From: Phocaeicola barnesiae DSM 18169 = JCM 13652
GTDB taxonomy: Bacteria > Bacteroidota > Bacteroidia > Bacteroidales > Bacteroidaceae
Assembly: GCF_000374585.1 (NCBI RefSeq)
Contig: NZ_KB894645.1
Location: 124,001 to 188,000 of the forward strand
DNA: 64,000 bases
Direction: 5' to 3'
The notes under the pieces were generated by a model that was given only the letters and a program-made list of their open reading frames with translations, was not told where the DNA came from and made no database searches. The position numbers and the translations under genes were made by a program. Of the stretch, positions 44,031-54,600 are shown one piece after another; within the stretch, counting starts at the first letter, position 1; the number at the start of each line of letters is the position of its first letter.

Positions 44031-45023
44031 ATGAAGAAACTTATCATCAGTATTTTTACTCTCTGCATGGGAATGCTTGGCATGCAGGCACAGACCTTAC
44101 AATTCAATTCCAACAAGAAATTCAAGATTGTCCAGTTTACCGATGTACATTGGGTACCCGGAAATCCGGCCTCGGAAGAAGCTGCCGAACGTATGAACGA
44201 AATACTGGATACAGAAAAGCCTGATCTAGTCATTTATACCGGCGACCTGATTTTCGCCAAACCTGCGGCCGAAGGGTTGGACAAAGCACTGGAACCTACC
44301 ATCTCCCGCCACATTCCGTTTGCCGTCACCTGGGGAAACCACGATGACGAACAGGATATGACCCGTACGGAGTTATCGGAATATGTAGAAAAGAAAGACG
44401 GATGCCTGAACACCCGGACCGAAGGCATTTCCGGAGTCAGCAATTTCGTCCTGCCTGTTCAAGCTTCCACTGGAAATACCGAAGCAGCCGTACTTTATAT
44501 CTTCGACAGTAACACCTATTCATCGCTGAAACAGATTAAAGGATACGACTGGATAAAGGCAGACCAGGTAGAATGGTACCGCAAGGAAAGCGCCGCATTC
44601 ACTGCCCGTAACGGTGGAAAACCCCTACCGGCCATGGCTTTCTTCCATATCCCGTTCCCGGAATACAACCAGGCTGCCCAGAACGAAAATGCCTTGCTGA
44701 TAGGAACCCGCAAGGAAAAAGCCTGTGCACCGGCCATCAATACCGGTCTGTATGCCGCCATGCTGAATGCCGGTGATGTCATGGCCACCTTCGTCGGTCA
44801 TGACCATGTGAACGATTATGTGGTCGACTGGAACAATATTCTGCTAGGCTACGGACGCTTTACAGGAGGCAAAACCGTCTACCACGACATTCCGGGAGGC
44901 AACGGCGCACGTGTCATCGAGCTCCAAGAAGGAGAAAGAAGCTTCAAGACCTGGATACGTCTGAAAGGAGGCAAGGTAATCAACCTTGTCACTTATCCGA
45001 CAGACTTCGCCCGCGGAGAATAA
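44031..45023 (+). CDS. Secreted calcineurin-type metallophosphoesterase
   Basis: 330 residues. Signal peptide 1-20 (ending M-Q-A-Q). Metal-binding motifs are complete: D-V-H-W (F-T-D-V-H), Y-T-G-D-L-I-F, W-G-N-H-D-D-E, and near the C-terminal end F-V-G-H-D-H-V-N-D-Y. The closest recognisable group is the Dcr2/PhoD-unrelated family of purple-phosphatase-like enzymes. It removes phosphate from an unknown ester in the periplasm. It stands 170-odd bases from the end of a locus with an NPP phosphodiesterase, two TonB receptors and a GDPD, so a phosphate-scavenging role is inferred. Confidence 0.92.
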   Translation: MKKLIISIFTLCMGMLGMQAQTLQFNSNKKFKIVQFTDVHWVPGNPASEEAAERMNEILDTEKPDLVIYTGDLIFAKPAAEGLDKALEPTISRHIPFAVTWGNHDDEQDMTRTELSEYVEKKDGCLNTRTEGISGVSNFVLPVQASTGNTEAAVLYIFDSNTYSSLKQIKGYDWIKADQVEWYRKESAAFTARNGGKPLPAMAFFHIPFPEYNQAAQNENALLIGTRKEKACAPAINTGLYAAMLNAGDVMATFVGHDHVNDYVVDWNNILLGYGRFTGGKTVYHDIPGGNGARVIELQEGERSFKTWIRLKGGKVINLVTYPTDFARGE

Positions 45024-45048
45024 GAACCGATTATTTCTATAAACGAAG

Positions 45049-45093
45049 AGCCGTATCATGCCTCATGCGCCATGGGGTATGATACGGCTTTTA
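45049..45093. terminator. Terminator between the metallophosphoesterase and NPP genes
   Basis: AGCCGTATCAT (45049-45059) pairs with ATGATACGGCT (45079-45089), followed by TTTTAC. It serves the plus strand; use on the minus strand is less certain. Confidence 0.8.
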
Positions 45094-45200
45094 CATCAGA
45101 ATAGTTTTTTCTAGCCTTGGGAAATAGATACTGATCTGTTGATTATAAAACAACAACTCAATAACCATCCGCTAAGGAAGCCTTCCAATATAAGAAATAT

Positions 45201-46388
45201 TCAACGCTCCAACAAATCGAAAATCTGGCTGATATCTCCGTCACAGGGCGCAGGTTCAATACCCAGTAAATAAGCCAGAAGCGGGTAAATACAGGTATTG
45301 TCGAAAAATGTCTGACGCACATACCCGTGTTTGAAGTCAGGACCTTCGGCACGGAAAGGCACATAAAGATCAGAGTTTGTCGGATCGAAGCCATGATTTC
45401 CCAAGTTCACATCTGTACTTTCAGTCACCAGCCAACCATTGTCTGGCAAAGCCACGATAGGCGCCACATTAGGATTGGAACCATAGTGCAAATACGCAGG
45501 TACTTCCTCCCGACGCCACGCACGCAAATGAGGGACCTGTTTCAAAGCCTTTAGGATATCATCCTCATAACCTTCCCGGGGGAAAATCAGTGTAGGCAGA
45601 TCAACCAGTATCCGCTCGCACCAGTCAGGCTTCAGGTAATCCGAAAGACGGATAATCCGTTCAGGTGAAGTAGAAGCCATACCATGATCTGAAGTTACGA
45701 TAAAGTTAATGTCCTCGCCTTCTGGCAGAGCACGTAATCGGATATACAAATCGTTCAGTAGCGAATCCAGTTCCTCCACAGCACGGCGGGTAGATTTCGA
45801 AGCCGGTCCATAAAGATGTCCGCTATAATCAGGCTCATCAAAATAAACCATGACAAGCTGTGGGCGCAAGCTATCAGGGAGAGTCAACAACCGCTCAACC
45901 TCATTCAAACGTTGCGGATAAGTCAATAAAGGCTTTTGTGCATAATCCTTATAGTAGTCGGGATACTGTCCCTGGATTGCCACATCGGACCCGGGCCAAT
46001 AAACGACTCCTACTTTAACTCCCTGACGATGGGCCGTCAACCAAATAGGTTCACCTCCATAAAACGATCCGTCCTTACCAGTATCTTTATCGCTGATACT
46101 GTACGTCCGCCCCGAAGAAACATCGTAAAAACGGTTGGCTATAATCCCATGATGATCGGGTACAAGCCCTGTAGCCAAAGTATAATGGTTGGGAAATGTT
46201 TTCGAAGGGAATGAGGGACGCATTACCGCACTAACCCCCCGATTACCCAATGAATCCAGGAATGGAGTATCATACATGAGCGGATAATCCCATCGGCAAC
46301 CGTCAAGAGACACAATAACTGTAACATGCTGTTTCGCAAACGAACAGACAGAAACAAAAAGGAACAATAACATTAAAATCTTTCTCAT
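45201..46388 (-). CDS. Secreted nucleotide pyrophosphatase/phosphodiesterase (NPP, alkaline phosphatase superfamily)
   Basis: 395 residues from ATG 46388 (MRKILMLLFLFVSVCSFA, a clear signal peptide); 20 upstream codons are open but not signal-like. It has V-S-L-D-G-C-R-W-D-Y, the nucleophile motif F-P-S-K-T-F-P-N-H-Y-T-L with catalytic Thr, Y-F-D-E-P-D-Y-S-G-H, T-S-D-H-G-M and a late N-H-G-F-D. These match ectonucleotide pyrophosphatase/phosphodiesterases, which cleave nucleotides or lysophospholipid diesters. It lies 126 bases downstream of receptor A on the same strand with no promoter box of its own, so it probably depends on that transcript. Confidence 0.93.
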   Translation of the reverse strand: MRKILMLLFLFVSVCSFAKQHVTVIVSLDGCRWDYPLMYDTPFLDSLGNRGVSAVMRPSFPSKTFPNHYTLATGLVPDHHGIIANRFYDVSSGRTYSISDKDTGKDGSFYGGEPIWLTAHRQGVKVGVVYWPGSDVAIQGQYPDYYKDYAQKPLLTYPQRLNEVERLLTLPDSLRPQLVMVYFDEPDYSGHLYGPASKSTRRAVEELDSLLNDLYIRLRALPEGEDINFIVTSDHGMASTSPERIIRLSDYLKPDWCERILVDLPTLIFPREGYEDDILKALKQVPHLRAWRREEVPAYLHYGSNPNVAPIVALPDNGWLVTESTDVNLGNHGFDPTNSDLYVPFRAEGPDFKHGYVRQTFFDNTCIYPLLAYLLGIEPAPCDGDISQIFDLLER

Positions 46389-46412
46389 ACCATTCAAATT
46401 ATCATAAAAGAA

Positions 46413-46482
46413 AGAGCGGGTATGCCACAGATTTAGAACCAGCTTCACAGAAAAGCAATGGTCTTATCGGCATTCCCGCTCT
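46413..46482 (-). terminator. Long hairpin between receptor A and the NPP gene
   Basis: On the minus strand AGAGCGGG-ATGCC and GGCAT-CCCGCTCT pair with one mismatch around a long loop and are followed by TTCTTTTAT. It may be a terminator or attenuator that sets the ratio of receptor to enzyme. Confidence 0.65.
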
Positions 46483-46514
46483 CTCGGGTTGAAATTTAAT
46501 ATACGCTATCCGAA

Positions 46515-49500
46515 TCAGTTAAAGTAATATTTTACACCGATCTGCATACGCCAGCACTGGTCATAATTGCGGTTGAAAGTCCAACTGGTAAGCGGTGTTC
46601 CATCACTGTTCTTGAACATAGAGAAATAAGGAGTTCCATTCTCTATCTTATCTACTTTCAAGATAGCACCATTATTACAATTGCTCATGTTCTTCTCTAC
46701 ACCCCACTTGGAATTGAAGAGATTACCTACGTTCATGATATCTACACTCAATTGCAACTTATTAGTCGTTTTACCCAATTTCACATCAAAATCATGAGCC
46801 CAACGGAAATCGAAACGATTTACCCATGGAGCATAGGCACTGTACGCTTCGGCATATTCACCCTTATGATTTTTCAAATAACTGTCTTGATTTACAAAAT
46901 CCCAGAAAAGTTGTCTGTCGCTTTCATTAGTGAAATGTATTTCACTGTCATCCTTAGGGATGTACATCAAATCTGTATTGTTTCCATCACCATTGATATC
47001 ATTTGAATAAACAAAGCTATAACCTGCACCTCTATAACCGGTATAGAATAAGCTGAAGTGGTCTTTATGATAAGTGTAGCTTACGGAAGCAATCACACGG
47101 TCAGGAATCACATATTGAGAGTTATGCAGTTCTACATTGTTAGGACCGTTCACTGTATACAGACCCGACCAGGCTGAAGAAGCATTACTACCCGGCATAC
47201 CCGACATTTCCTTCATGACCGTATGCGTATAGGCAGCCATCAGGTGAAGGTCCTTCACCGGTTCAGCGGTTGCTGTCAGGTTCATGGTCCAGCCGTAACC
47301 CTTATGAGTATTGGTCAGCACACAGGCGTTGCTGAAATCATTGTAATAACGATAGTCGCTCGGATAGAGATAACGGTTGTCGGCACCCTGCAAGCGTTCC
47401 CAGCTGGAATCAATAGGCTTCACATTGTAGTTATCCAACATCACAGCATTGATATTCTTGGTGTAAGTAAACTCACCGGTCAGTGTCATCGGGAAGACAA
47501 CAGGAAACTGATAGTCGACAGCCAATGAAGACTTCCATACCTGAGGCATCTTGAAGTTCTTGTCCACACCAGCAATCTCGCTAGGTACCGTACCTTCGTC
47601 AGGGCTGATAGACTCAGGCGCTCCAAGCAATTCACGGATTTTATTGACATCCGTCACCAGACCACCAACAAAGTTCTGCAGACGCGGGTCGGACGATTTC
47701 ACCACACCGGTAGCTCCTTCATATCGGGTATCGGCATGTACCAGATTCTGCACCATACCCGAATTGGTCGGCATGTTGGTGAAGAATACCAGCGGTAGAC
47801 GTCCGGCAAAGAGTCCCGTACCGCCACGCACCTTCAGGCTCTTGTCACCGAACACGTCCCAGGTGAAACCGATACGCGGAGAAATCTGCACGTTTCCGTC
47901 AGGCCATGCACCGGTGTCGATATGGCGACCACCGAAGTCCAGGTCATAGATGGCGTTGTTACGCATCAGGTCATCGCTATTAAACGAGATCATATCGAAA
48001 CGAATACCACCTGTCAGTTTCAGATTCTCTGAAATATTCCACTCATCCTGTGCATACAGGCCGTACTGATTGAATACGACCTCAGCATTAGGATTAGCCT
48101 CACCGTTATAACCATAAGCTAAACCTACCGTTTCAGGAGCAGCGCCATTCAAGAAATCATCCAACGAACGATAACGGTAATAACCTGTTCCTCCACGCAT
48201 GTAAGAGTTATTGGCCAATTGGTGTTCAAAACTGAAACCTGCCGTAATCTTATGCGCACCTGCATAATAAGTAAAGTTATCGGTTATGGTCGTAATCTTG
48301 TTCTGTACACGGTTATTATAAGAGAATAGTTCATAACCCAGACTCATATAAGGAGTAAGGCTCTGTGTAACCGTGCCGTCTGCTGCGGTTTCATAGCCTC
48401 CCATGATGTCGATGAAAGGGAAAGGTGATGAGTTAGAACCACGTACGTCATCAATATTCGTATAAGTGAACAACAGCTGGTTGGAGATGTTGTTGCCGAA
48501 GCGGCTGTTAAAGTCAGCCGAAACAGTGCTCACTTTGTTATCCATAGAATACATGGAGTTGGCAAAAGACATGGAGTATTGTGACAGACGGTCCATGTTA
48601 CGGAGACGATAGCCGGTGTCGCCGGAGTTTCCGTTCACAGGATTCCAGGCGGTATTCTTGGTATAGTTATAACGAACGGCCAGGTGATGGTTGTCCGTAA
48701 TGTTCCAGTCAATACGTCCCAACAGCTTCAGGTTACTCTCATCTGCCGGGAAATCGGTGAATGAGCCTGTGTCGTAGCCATAGCGCTGCATCATGAAGTC
48801 GCGCACTTTCTGCAGATCGGCCACCGTAGTACGTGAAATGTAGTTGTCAGGATCGGCTACACCGTCTTCCGAAGCACGCCAGCGGTTGATGACCGACGGC
48901 ACCTTAGCATATTCGGCATTCGCAAAAAAGAAAAGCTTGTTCTTCACAATCGGTCCGCCGAACGTAAAACCATAAGTAGTATTGCGGTTGATGCCACGTT
49001 CACCCAAATCCGTATCATCGATGCGGTTACCGTGCATATTCTCATTATTGTGATAAATATAAGCTGTACCCTTGAAAGTATTGGTACCCGACTTGGTTAC
49101 TGCGTTGATACCACCTCCGATGAAGTTGGTCTGGCGAACATCAAAAGGAGTCACCACTACCTGTACCTCATCAAGAGCGTCCATAGAGATAGGCATACCA
49201 CCACCAGGCAGGGTAGACGACAATCCAAAGTTGTTGTTCAGATTAGCTCCGTCAAGCGTAAAATTGGTAGAACGTCCGTCACCTCCAGCAAAACCCATAC
49301 CATTGGCATAAGGAGAGACACGTGCAATATCCGAAATGCTACGGCTTACTGTAGGCAAGGACATCATCTGCGCATTCGAGATATTGGTTGTAGCACCGGT
49401 CTTCTCGGCGGCAAACTTGGAGCGGGTACCCGTCACCACTACCTCGCCCAGTTCGGTTACATCTTCAGAAAGACTCACATTGATATTATAAGTCTCACCC

Positions 49501-49796
49501 AGTTGAAGTGTGATATCCTCGATGGTCCGGTCGGCATATCCGATATAGGTGATTTCCACTTCATACGGCCCACCTACACGCATACCCTAGATAGCCCAAC
49601 GTCCATCGGTGTTGGTAATCGCACTATAAGTTGTACCCGAAGGTTGGTGAACGACCCGAATCAGGGCACTGATGACATCTTCGCCCAATTCATCAGAAAC
49701 ATGTCCAGACATTGCTGAAGTGGTAACCTGAGCGTTCATTGCTGCCGCCGTTAAAGACATCAACGCAGCAAAAAATAATCGCATTTGTTTTGCCAT
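46515..49796 (-). pseudogene. Oar-type TonB-dependent receptor A, interrupted by an in-frame amber codon
   Basis: A single frame of 1,093 codons broken only by TAG at codon 70 (49587-49589, CTA on plus). The 5' part (49587-49796) has a signal peptide (M-A-K-Q-M-R, ending M-N-A-Q) and the start of a carboxypeptidase-like domain; the 3' part (46515-49583) continues at once with G-M-R-V-G-G-P-Y-E-V-E-I-T-Y-I-G-Y, the plug domain and the barrel, ending G-V-K-Y-Y-F-N. Related receptors read N-T-D-G-R-Y-x-I-Q-G-M-R, so the stop replaces a Gln codon by one C-to-T change. There is no SusD gene, as usual for the Oar type. Reinitiation at ATG 49583 would lack a signal peptide. Readthrough is possible but unsupported. 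Confidence 0.9.
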
Positions 49797-49836
49797 AATT
49801 TTTGTATTAAAATTATAAAGATTTGAGATCCGTGTG

Positions 49837-49844
49837 CAAAATTA
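49837..49844 (-). promoter_or_regulatory. -7 box for receptor A
   Basis: TAATTTTG on the minus strand, 40 bases before the start at 49796. It is intact although the gene is not. Confidence 0.6.
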
Positions 49845-49860
49845 GAGAAAAATAAGGAAA

Positions 49861-49875
49861 AAGTTGTTACAACTT
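49861..49875. promoter_or_regulatory. Palindromic operator-like site upstream of receptor A
   Basis: AAGTTGTTACAACTT is a perfect 7-bp palindrome around one base. It begins 16 bases upstream of the -7 box, over the -33 region, where a repressor or activator could act. Confidence 0.5.
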
Positions 49876-50653
49876 AATTAAGAATCAATCATCAAAGTTA
49901 TTTTTGACCTTGAGCTGTCGAAGTTAAAAAAGTATGATTGAATTCTATAAAAAACAGATTCTCAACAGAAAGCGGATAATCCAGCAAACTAATAACCTCT
50001 AACCGGCATATCAATATCCTCAAAAATATGTGAAGCAGAACTAACATATTCTTTATTTATCATTCAGCCCCATTACATTATTAAATCCTATCACCCCTTT
50101 TGTATTATCAATCTGATACAGAAATAGAGATTTCATTATCTTTTTAAATTAAATTTCATGAGAATACGAACATACATTTTTTTAATAACCTCGCATCCAG
50201 AACGGATTTACCTATATTTTATACATATTTATACAGGAATAACACCGATTTATAGTTTTTTATCCACCTCCCGGACGAATAAAAAAACCAAAAACATGCA
50301 GGGAAAAAATAATTTTGTCTAGTCAAAAAGCAGAAAACGCCTAGGAAGATGAATGAGAATGAACGTTTATGCTGAAAAAAGCATCAAAAGGAAGGGTATA
50401 GAACGCTAACTGATACGAATCGGACGATATTCCTGAATGTTCCCAAAGAAAGCATCTACGTCTTATTGGAATCATCAAGACAACAAATCATCCAGAGAAC
50501 GATACAGAACGCTTGTAAACGACGGAACTGATAACATTCAGCCAGCTATAGGATCTGTAAGAAACACATTTTCACGGCAAAGTCCGGAAGAAGCACGAAC
50601 TACACGATTCTCAACCTATCCGAATGAGCAAAATGACAGAATGAAAGCGCCGG
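49876..50653. other. AT-rich intergenic region without a supported gene
   Basis: About 780 bases between receptor A and the NlpC/P60 gene. The left two thirds are strongly AT-rich. A 104-codon plus-strand frame (50437-50751) overlaps the peptidase gene antisense, has no homology I recognise, and is not called. I see no RNA gene, and no clear terminator for the peptidase gene. Confidence 0.5.
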
Positions 50654-51151
50654 TTAAGAAAGCAATATCCGGCGGGCACCTACGTAACGTTTGGCATAAT
50701 AAGGTTCGTCCGAAGAAGAGATGCGGATGCCTGTGCGGCTGGCATGGATGAAAGAGAAAGTACCGGTAGACGGATTCACATCGGTTACAATCCCAACATG
50801 CCCGATTGAAGTGGATGAAGAACGTGAGCCTCCGAAAAAGACCAGATCGCCTTTCTGCAAATCGGTACAACTGCTCACCTCTACTCCCTCTGTAAACTGG
50901 GAACGGGAAGAACGGGTCAACTGGATGTTTTCTTTCTTAAACACGTAAGTAGTAAAACCGGAACAGTCGAAACCGACTTTCGGATTCATACGTCCGCTAC
51001 GATAGGGAACACCGATGTATTTCATCGCTACCTTTACAATATCATGTCCGGTCACTGAAGTGGAATCTGCAGAAGTGGAAGTCTGAGCAGAGAGCGGTAA
51101 GCTAAAAATACCGGCCAAACAGAAGAGCAAAGTAGCGATAACGTATCTCAT
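50654..51151 (-). CDS. Secreted NlpC/P60 (C40) peptidoglycan peptidase
   Basis: 165 residues. Signal peptide 1-22 (ending L-S-A-Q). The C40 domain (about 38-165) has the catalytic triad: Cys in V-G-F-D-C-S-G-F, His in S-I-G-H-V-G-I, and a third polar residue (His) in F-S-F-I-H-A-S. Such enzymes cleave the D-Glu-mDAP bond in peptidoglycan stems. It lacks SH3 or LysM domains, so it is a minimal form. It lies between the two TonB receptors but has its own promoter box and no evident link to them. Confidence 0.93.
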   Translation of the reverse strand: MRYVIATLLFCLAGIFSLPLSAQTSTSADSTSVTGHDIVKVAMKYIGVPYRSGRMNPKVGFDCSGFTTYVFKKENIQLTRSSRSQFTEGVEVSSCTDLQKGDLVFFGGSRSSSTSIGHVGIVTDVNPSTGTFSFIHASRTGIRISSSDEPYYAKRYVGARRILLS

Positions 51152-51641
51152 GCGGTTATTTACAATCGTTTATAGGGTTATACATCTCATTGAACTGTGT
51201 CACAAATTTATAAATTAATTATTCGCACAACAACCAGTTTTACAACTTTTGGCAGGTTCAATTTTCCGCACAACTACATTAAATTCCTGGCTAAACAGCT
51301 ATAAATTAAAAACATAAGCATATCCGAAACAAATACCCGTCTCATATTGTATTCATTTTTTTTAAGATATATCTTCCTCTTCAATCTTAAAAAGAAATGT
51401 TCAGTTTTATTTCCAAACATTTTTGTAAAGCAATCCGCTCCCCCCTATAGCCACTTCGTCAGCAGGAAAACAACCCGCTGAGAATAAACGCGTTTAATGG
51501 ATGAATCCATATACTGAATAAGGAGTTTATTCACAGAAATACAAACAGCCATTCGATGCAACCCGGTTCTGTAATATTTTATTAACAGAATTCACATCGT
51601 TTCTTTACCCCGCAGTTATCTCCCCGTAATGCAGCCGATCT
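51152..51641. other. Divergent intergenic region between the peptidase and receptor B
   Basis: About 490 AT-rich bases without a credible gene. It holds the peptidase promoter (51203-51210), a TTACAACTT (51240-51248) that shares nine bases with the receptor A palindrome, and the receptor B promoter just beyond its right end. Confidence 0.5.
51203..51210 (-). promoter_or_regulatory. -7 box for the NlpC/P60 gene
   Basis: TAAATTTG on the minus strand, 51 bases before the start. Confidence 0.5.
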
Positions 51642-51649
51642 ACTTTTGT
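51642..51649 (+). promoter_or_regulatory. -7 box for receptor B
   Basis: TACTTTTG, 29 bases before ATG 51679. Confidence 0.65.
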
Positions 51650-51678
51650 GAAAAATTCATAATCAATCTATAATTAGC

Positions 51679-54600
51679 ATGACAACAAAAGGTAAACAGA
51701 TTTTATTACTACTCTGCGCATTATTTTGTTCTATCCAACTATCCGCACAAGATAACAGAGCCGTAATATCAGGAATTGTAACAGATGAAACGGGAATGGA
51801 GGTTATCGGTGCCGCCATCCAGGTAAAGAACGAATCAACCGGTTTCCAGACCGGATCTATCACCAATGAAAAAGGTGAATATACCATCAAGCAGCTCCCT
51901 TTGGGCTCTCCCTATACGGTCAGTATCTCGTATGTAGGTTATGGCGACCAGAAGAAAACCGGTTATACCCTCAACCAAGGCGACCTGCTCCGTGTCGACT
52001 TTCAATTGAAAGAAGAGAGCGTAGTGATGGAAGCCGTCGAAGTAGTTGCCAACTCTCTTAAAAACAGTATCGCAACAACAGGAGCAGCCACTTCCGTAAC
52101 AGAAAGAGACCTGGAGAAACTTCCTGTCAACGGACGAAACTTCACCTCTCTGGTAGACCTATCTCCATTAAGTACCGGCTCCAGCCTGTCGGGACAGCTT
52201 GCCTCTTCTACCAACTATACCATAGACGGTATGACGGCAAAGAACCCAACTTCCGGAGGAAGTACTACCAGCCGTAACGGAGTGCCTTACGCCATTTCGA
52301 TGGAAGCCATCCGGGAATTTAAGGTAGTCACCAACCAATACGATGTAACCAACGGACGCGCCGGCGGTGGAACAGTCAGTACGGTTACCAAATCGGGTAC
52401 AAATACCTTGACCGGTAGTGCATTTACATTTGCACGGGCCAACTGGCTTTCCAGCCCATACGATATCCGTGGAAACAAACGCAACAATGACTTCTCGACT
52501 TACCAGTTCGGCGCTTCGCTGGGAGGAGCCTTGATTAAGGACCGTGCACATTTCTTCATCGCTTGGGACCATCAGGCTGATTCACGTCCGTTATACATCG
52601 CCGATATCCAGAGTGCCGCCGACGAGAAACGATACAGCCTGACCAGTGATGTACGCGACCGCTTCCTGCAGATTGCACGCGACAAATATGGAGTATCTTC
52701 CAATCCCCAGTTCGGAGCTTTCGACAAGACGCAGAGTACTGACGCCGTATTCGCACGCCTCGACTGGCAAATCAATGCAACCAATCTGCTTACATTCACC
52801 GACAACTTCGTGAATGATATGAACAACATGGGATTAGGAGACAATACAGCCATCAATTTATATGAAACCTACGGCGATGTACACTCACTGAACAACAGTG
52901 CCATGGCTACTCTCCGTTCGGTAGTCGGTCCTAAAGGTACCAATGAACTGAAATTACAACATCTTTATACCCTGGAAGAGTCAATGCCGGGTAAGGAACT
53001 TCCATCATCCAACATTCCACGTGCAATTGTAAGCAATGTGGAATCACAGATTGACGGCAAGACAGCTACCACCAGCATCCAATTGGGAGGTCAACGCTAC
53101 TGCCCGGAAAATTTCTACAACCATGTCCTTCAGGTAGTCGATAACTTCTACTATAACACAAACAAAATCAATTATACGTTCGGAGCAGACTTCATGTATA
53201 CACACATGAACTCCCGTTACGGTAGCGAGACAAACGGACGCTTCTACTTCAACGGAATGGACGCTTTCGAAAACCTGGAGCCGTACCGCTACGTCCGGGA
53301 ACTGTACTTGACCGAGGACGACCGTGTAAAGCAGAACATTCTGAATGCGGGAGTCTATGCACAGATGCAGACAAAATTGTTCTCCGGATTCGAAATGATA
53401 GCCGGATTACGTCTTGACAACGCCACTTACTTCAATAAAGGGACCTTCAACCAGACCGTATACGATGAACTGGGATTGAGAACCGACAACGGACTCTCCA
53501 CGTTCCAGATTCAACCCCGTCTGCAGTTTACCTGGGACATAAACGATAAACATAAAGACATTATCCGTGCAGGTGCCGGTATCTTCGCTTCCGATATCAA
53601 CAACTACGCCATGATCAATAACATGGTATTCGACGGTACCCGTACCGCTTCTCTGGATATCACGCTGGACCAGAAAGCTGCCAACTATGCAGAAATGCTG
53701 AACCTCATCAGACCGGATTTCCCTTCTTACCGTAAGGATCCTTCTACCGCACCAGGAGCCGAACTTTTCAACAATCCGAATGTAGAAAAACTTTCCACCA
53801 TCAACATGAACGGAGCCGATTGCAAAGTTCCGGTCATCTACAAAGCCAACCTGTCATATACCCACTTCTTCAGCGACCGTCTGAAAATGAGTGTAGCCGG
53901 ATACATGACCCTGGGACGCAACAACTACATGTATGTAGACCGCAATATGGTAGATGACCCTTATTTCCGCATCGAAGCAGAAGGAAACCGAGGAGTGTAT
54001 GTCCCGGCCAACACCATCAATGAGAAAGGTGTAGCAGACTGGAAAGAAGGCAGAAAGACGGACCAGATAGGACGTGTACTCGAAATGGTCAGCGATGGTA
54101 AAGTCAACCAGTTCGCCTTCGTCATCGACGGAACCTGGAGATACTTCAAGGATGGCGAAATCTCTTTCAGCTACACCTGGAACGATACGAAAGACAATAC
54201 TTCCTACAACGGAAACGTAGCCAATTCTGCCACACTTTCACAAATGGTAATCGATGACCCGCGCGACTTGAGCCGGATGACTTATTCCAACAACCAGTTC
54301 CGCCATAAAGTAGTGATTTACGGTACTGCTCCCACATTCTGGGGAATCAGCGTAGGTGCCCGCTTCTCCGGCATCGGAGGTACACGCTACTCCATGATAG
54401 TAGGCGGAAACGTGAACGGCGATTTTGTTGTTGACTCAAACGACCTGGCCTTCATCTATGACCCGAATGATCCTAATACACCACAATACCTGAAAGACGG
54501 TATCAACAATATCCTGAGCAATCCGGATGTAGAAGAAAGCACCAAAGATTATATCCGGAAAAGTTTCGGCAAGGTAGCCGAACGCAACGGAGGTGTCAAC

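Noticed and set aside
46515-49796. Programmed frameshift or two separate genes for receptor A
   Set aside because: Both parts are in the same phase and join within one conserved motif, so a nonsense change is simpler.
50437-50751. Plus-strand frame of 104 codons left of the NlpC/P60 gene
   Set aside because: Its 3' third is antisense to the peptidase catalytic region, no promoter or recognisable domain supports it, and the composition looks non-coding.
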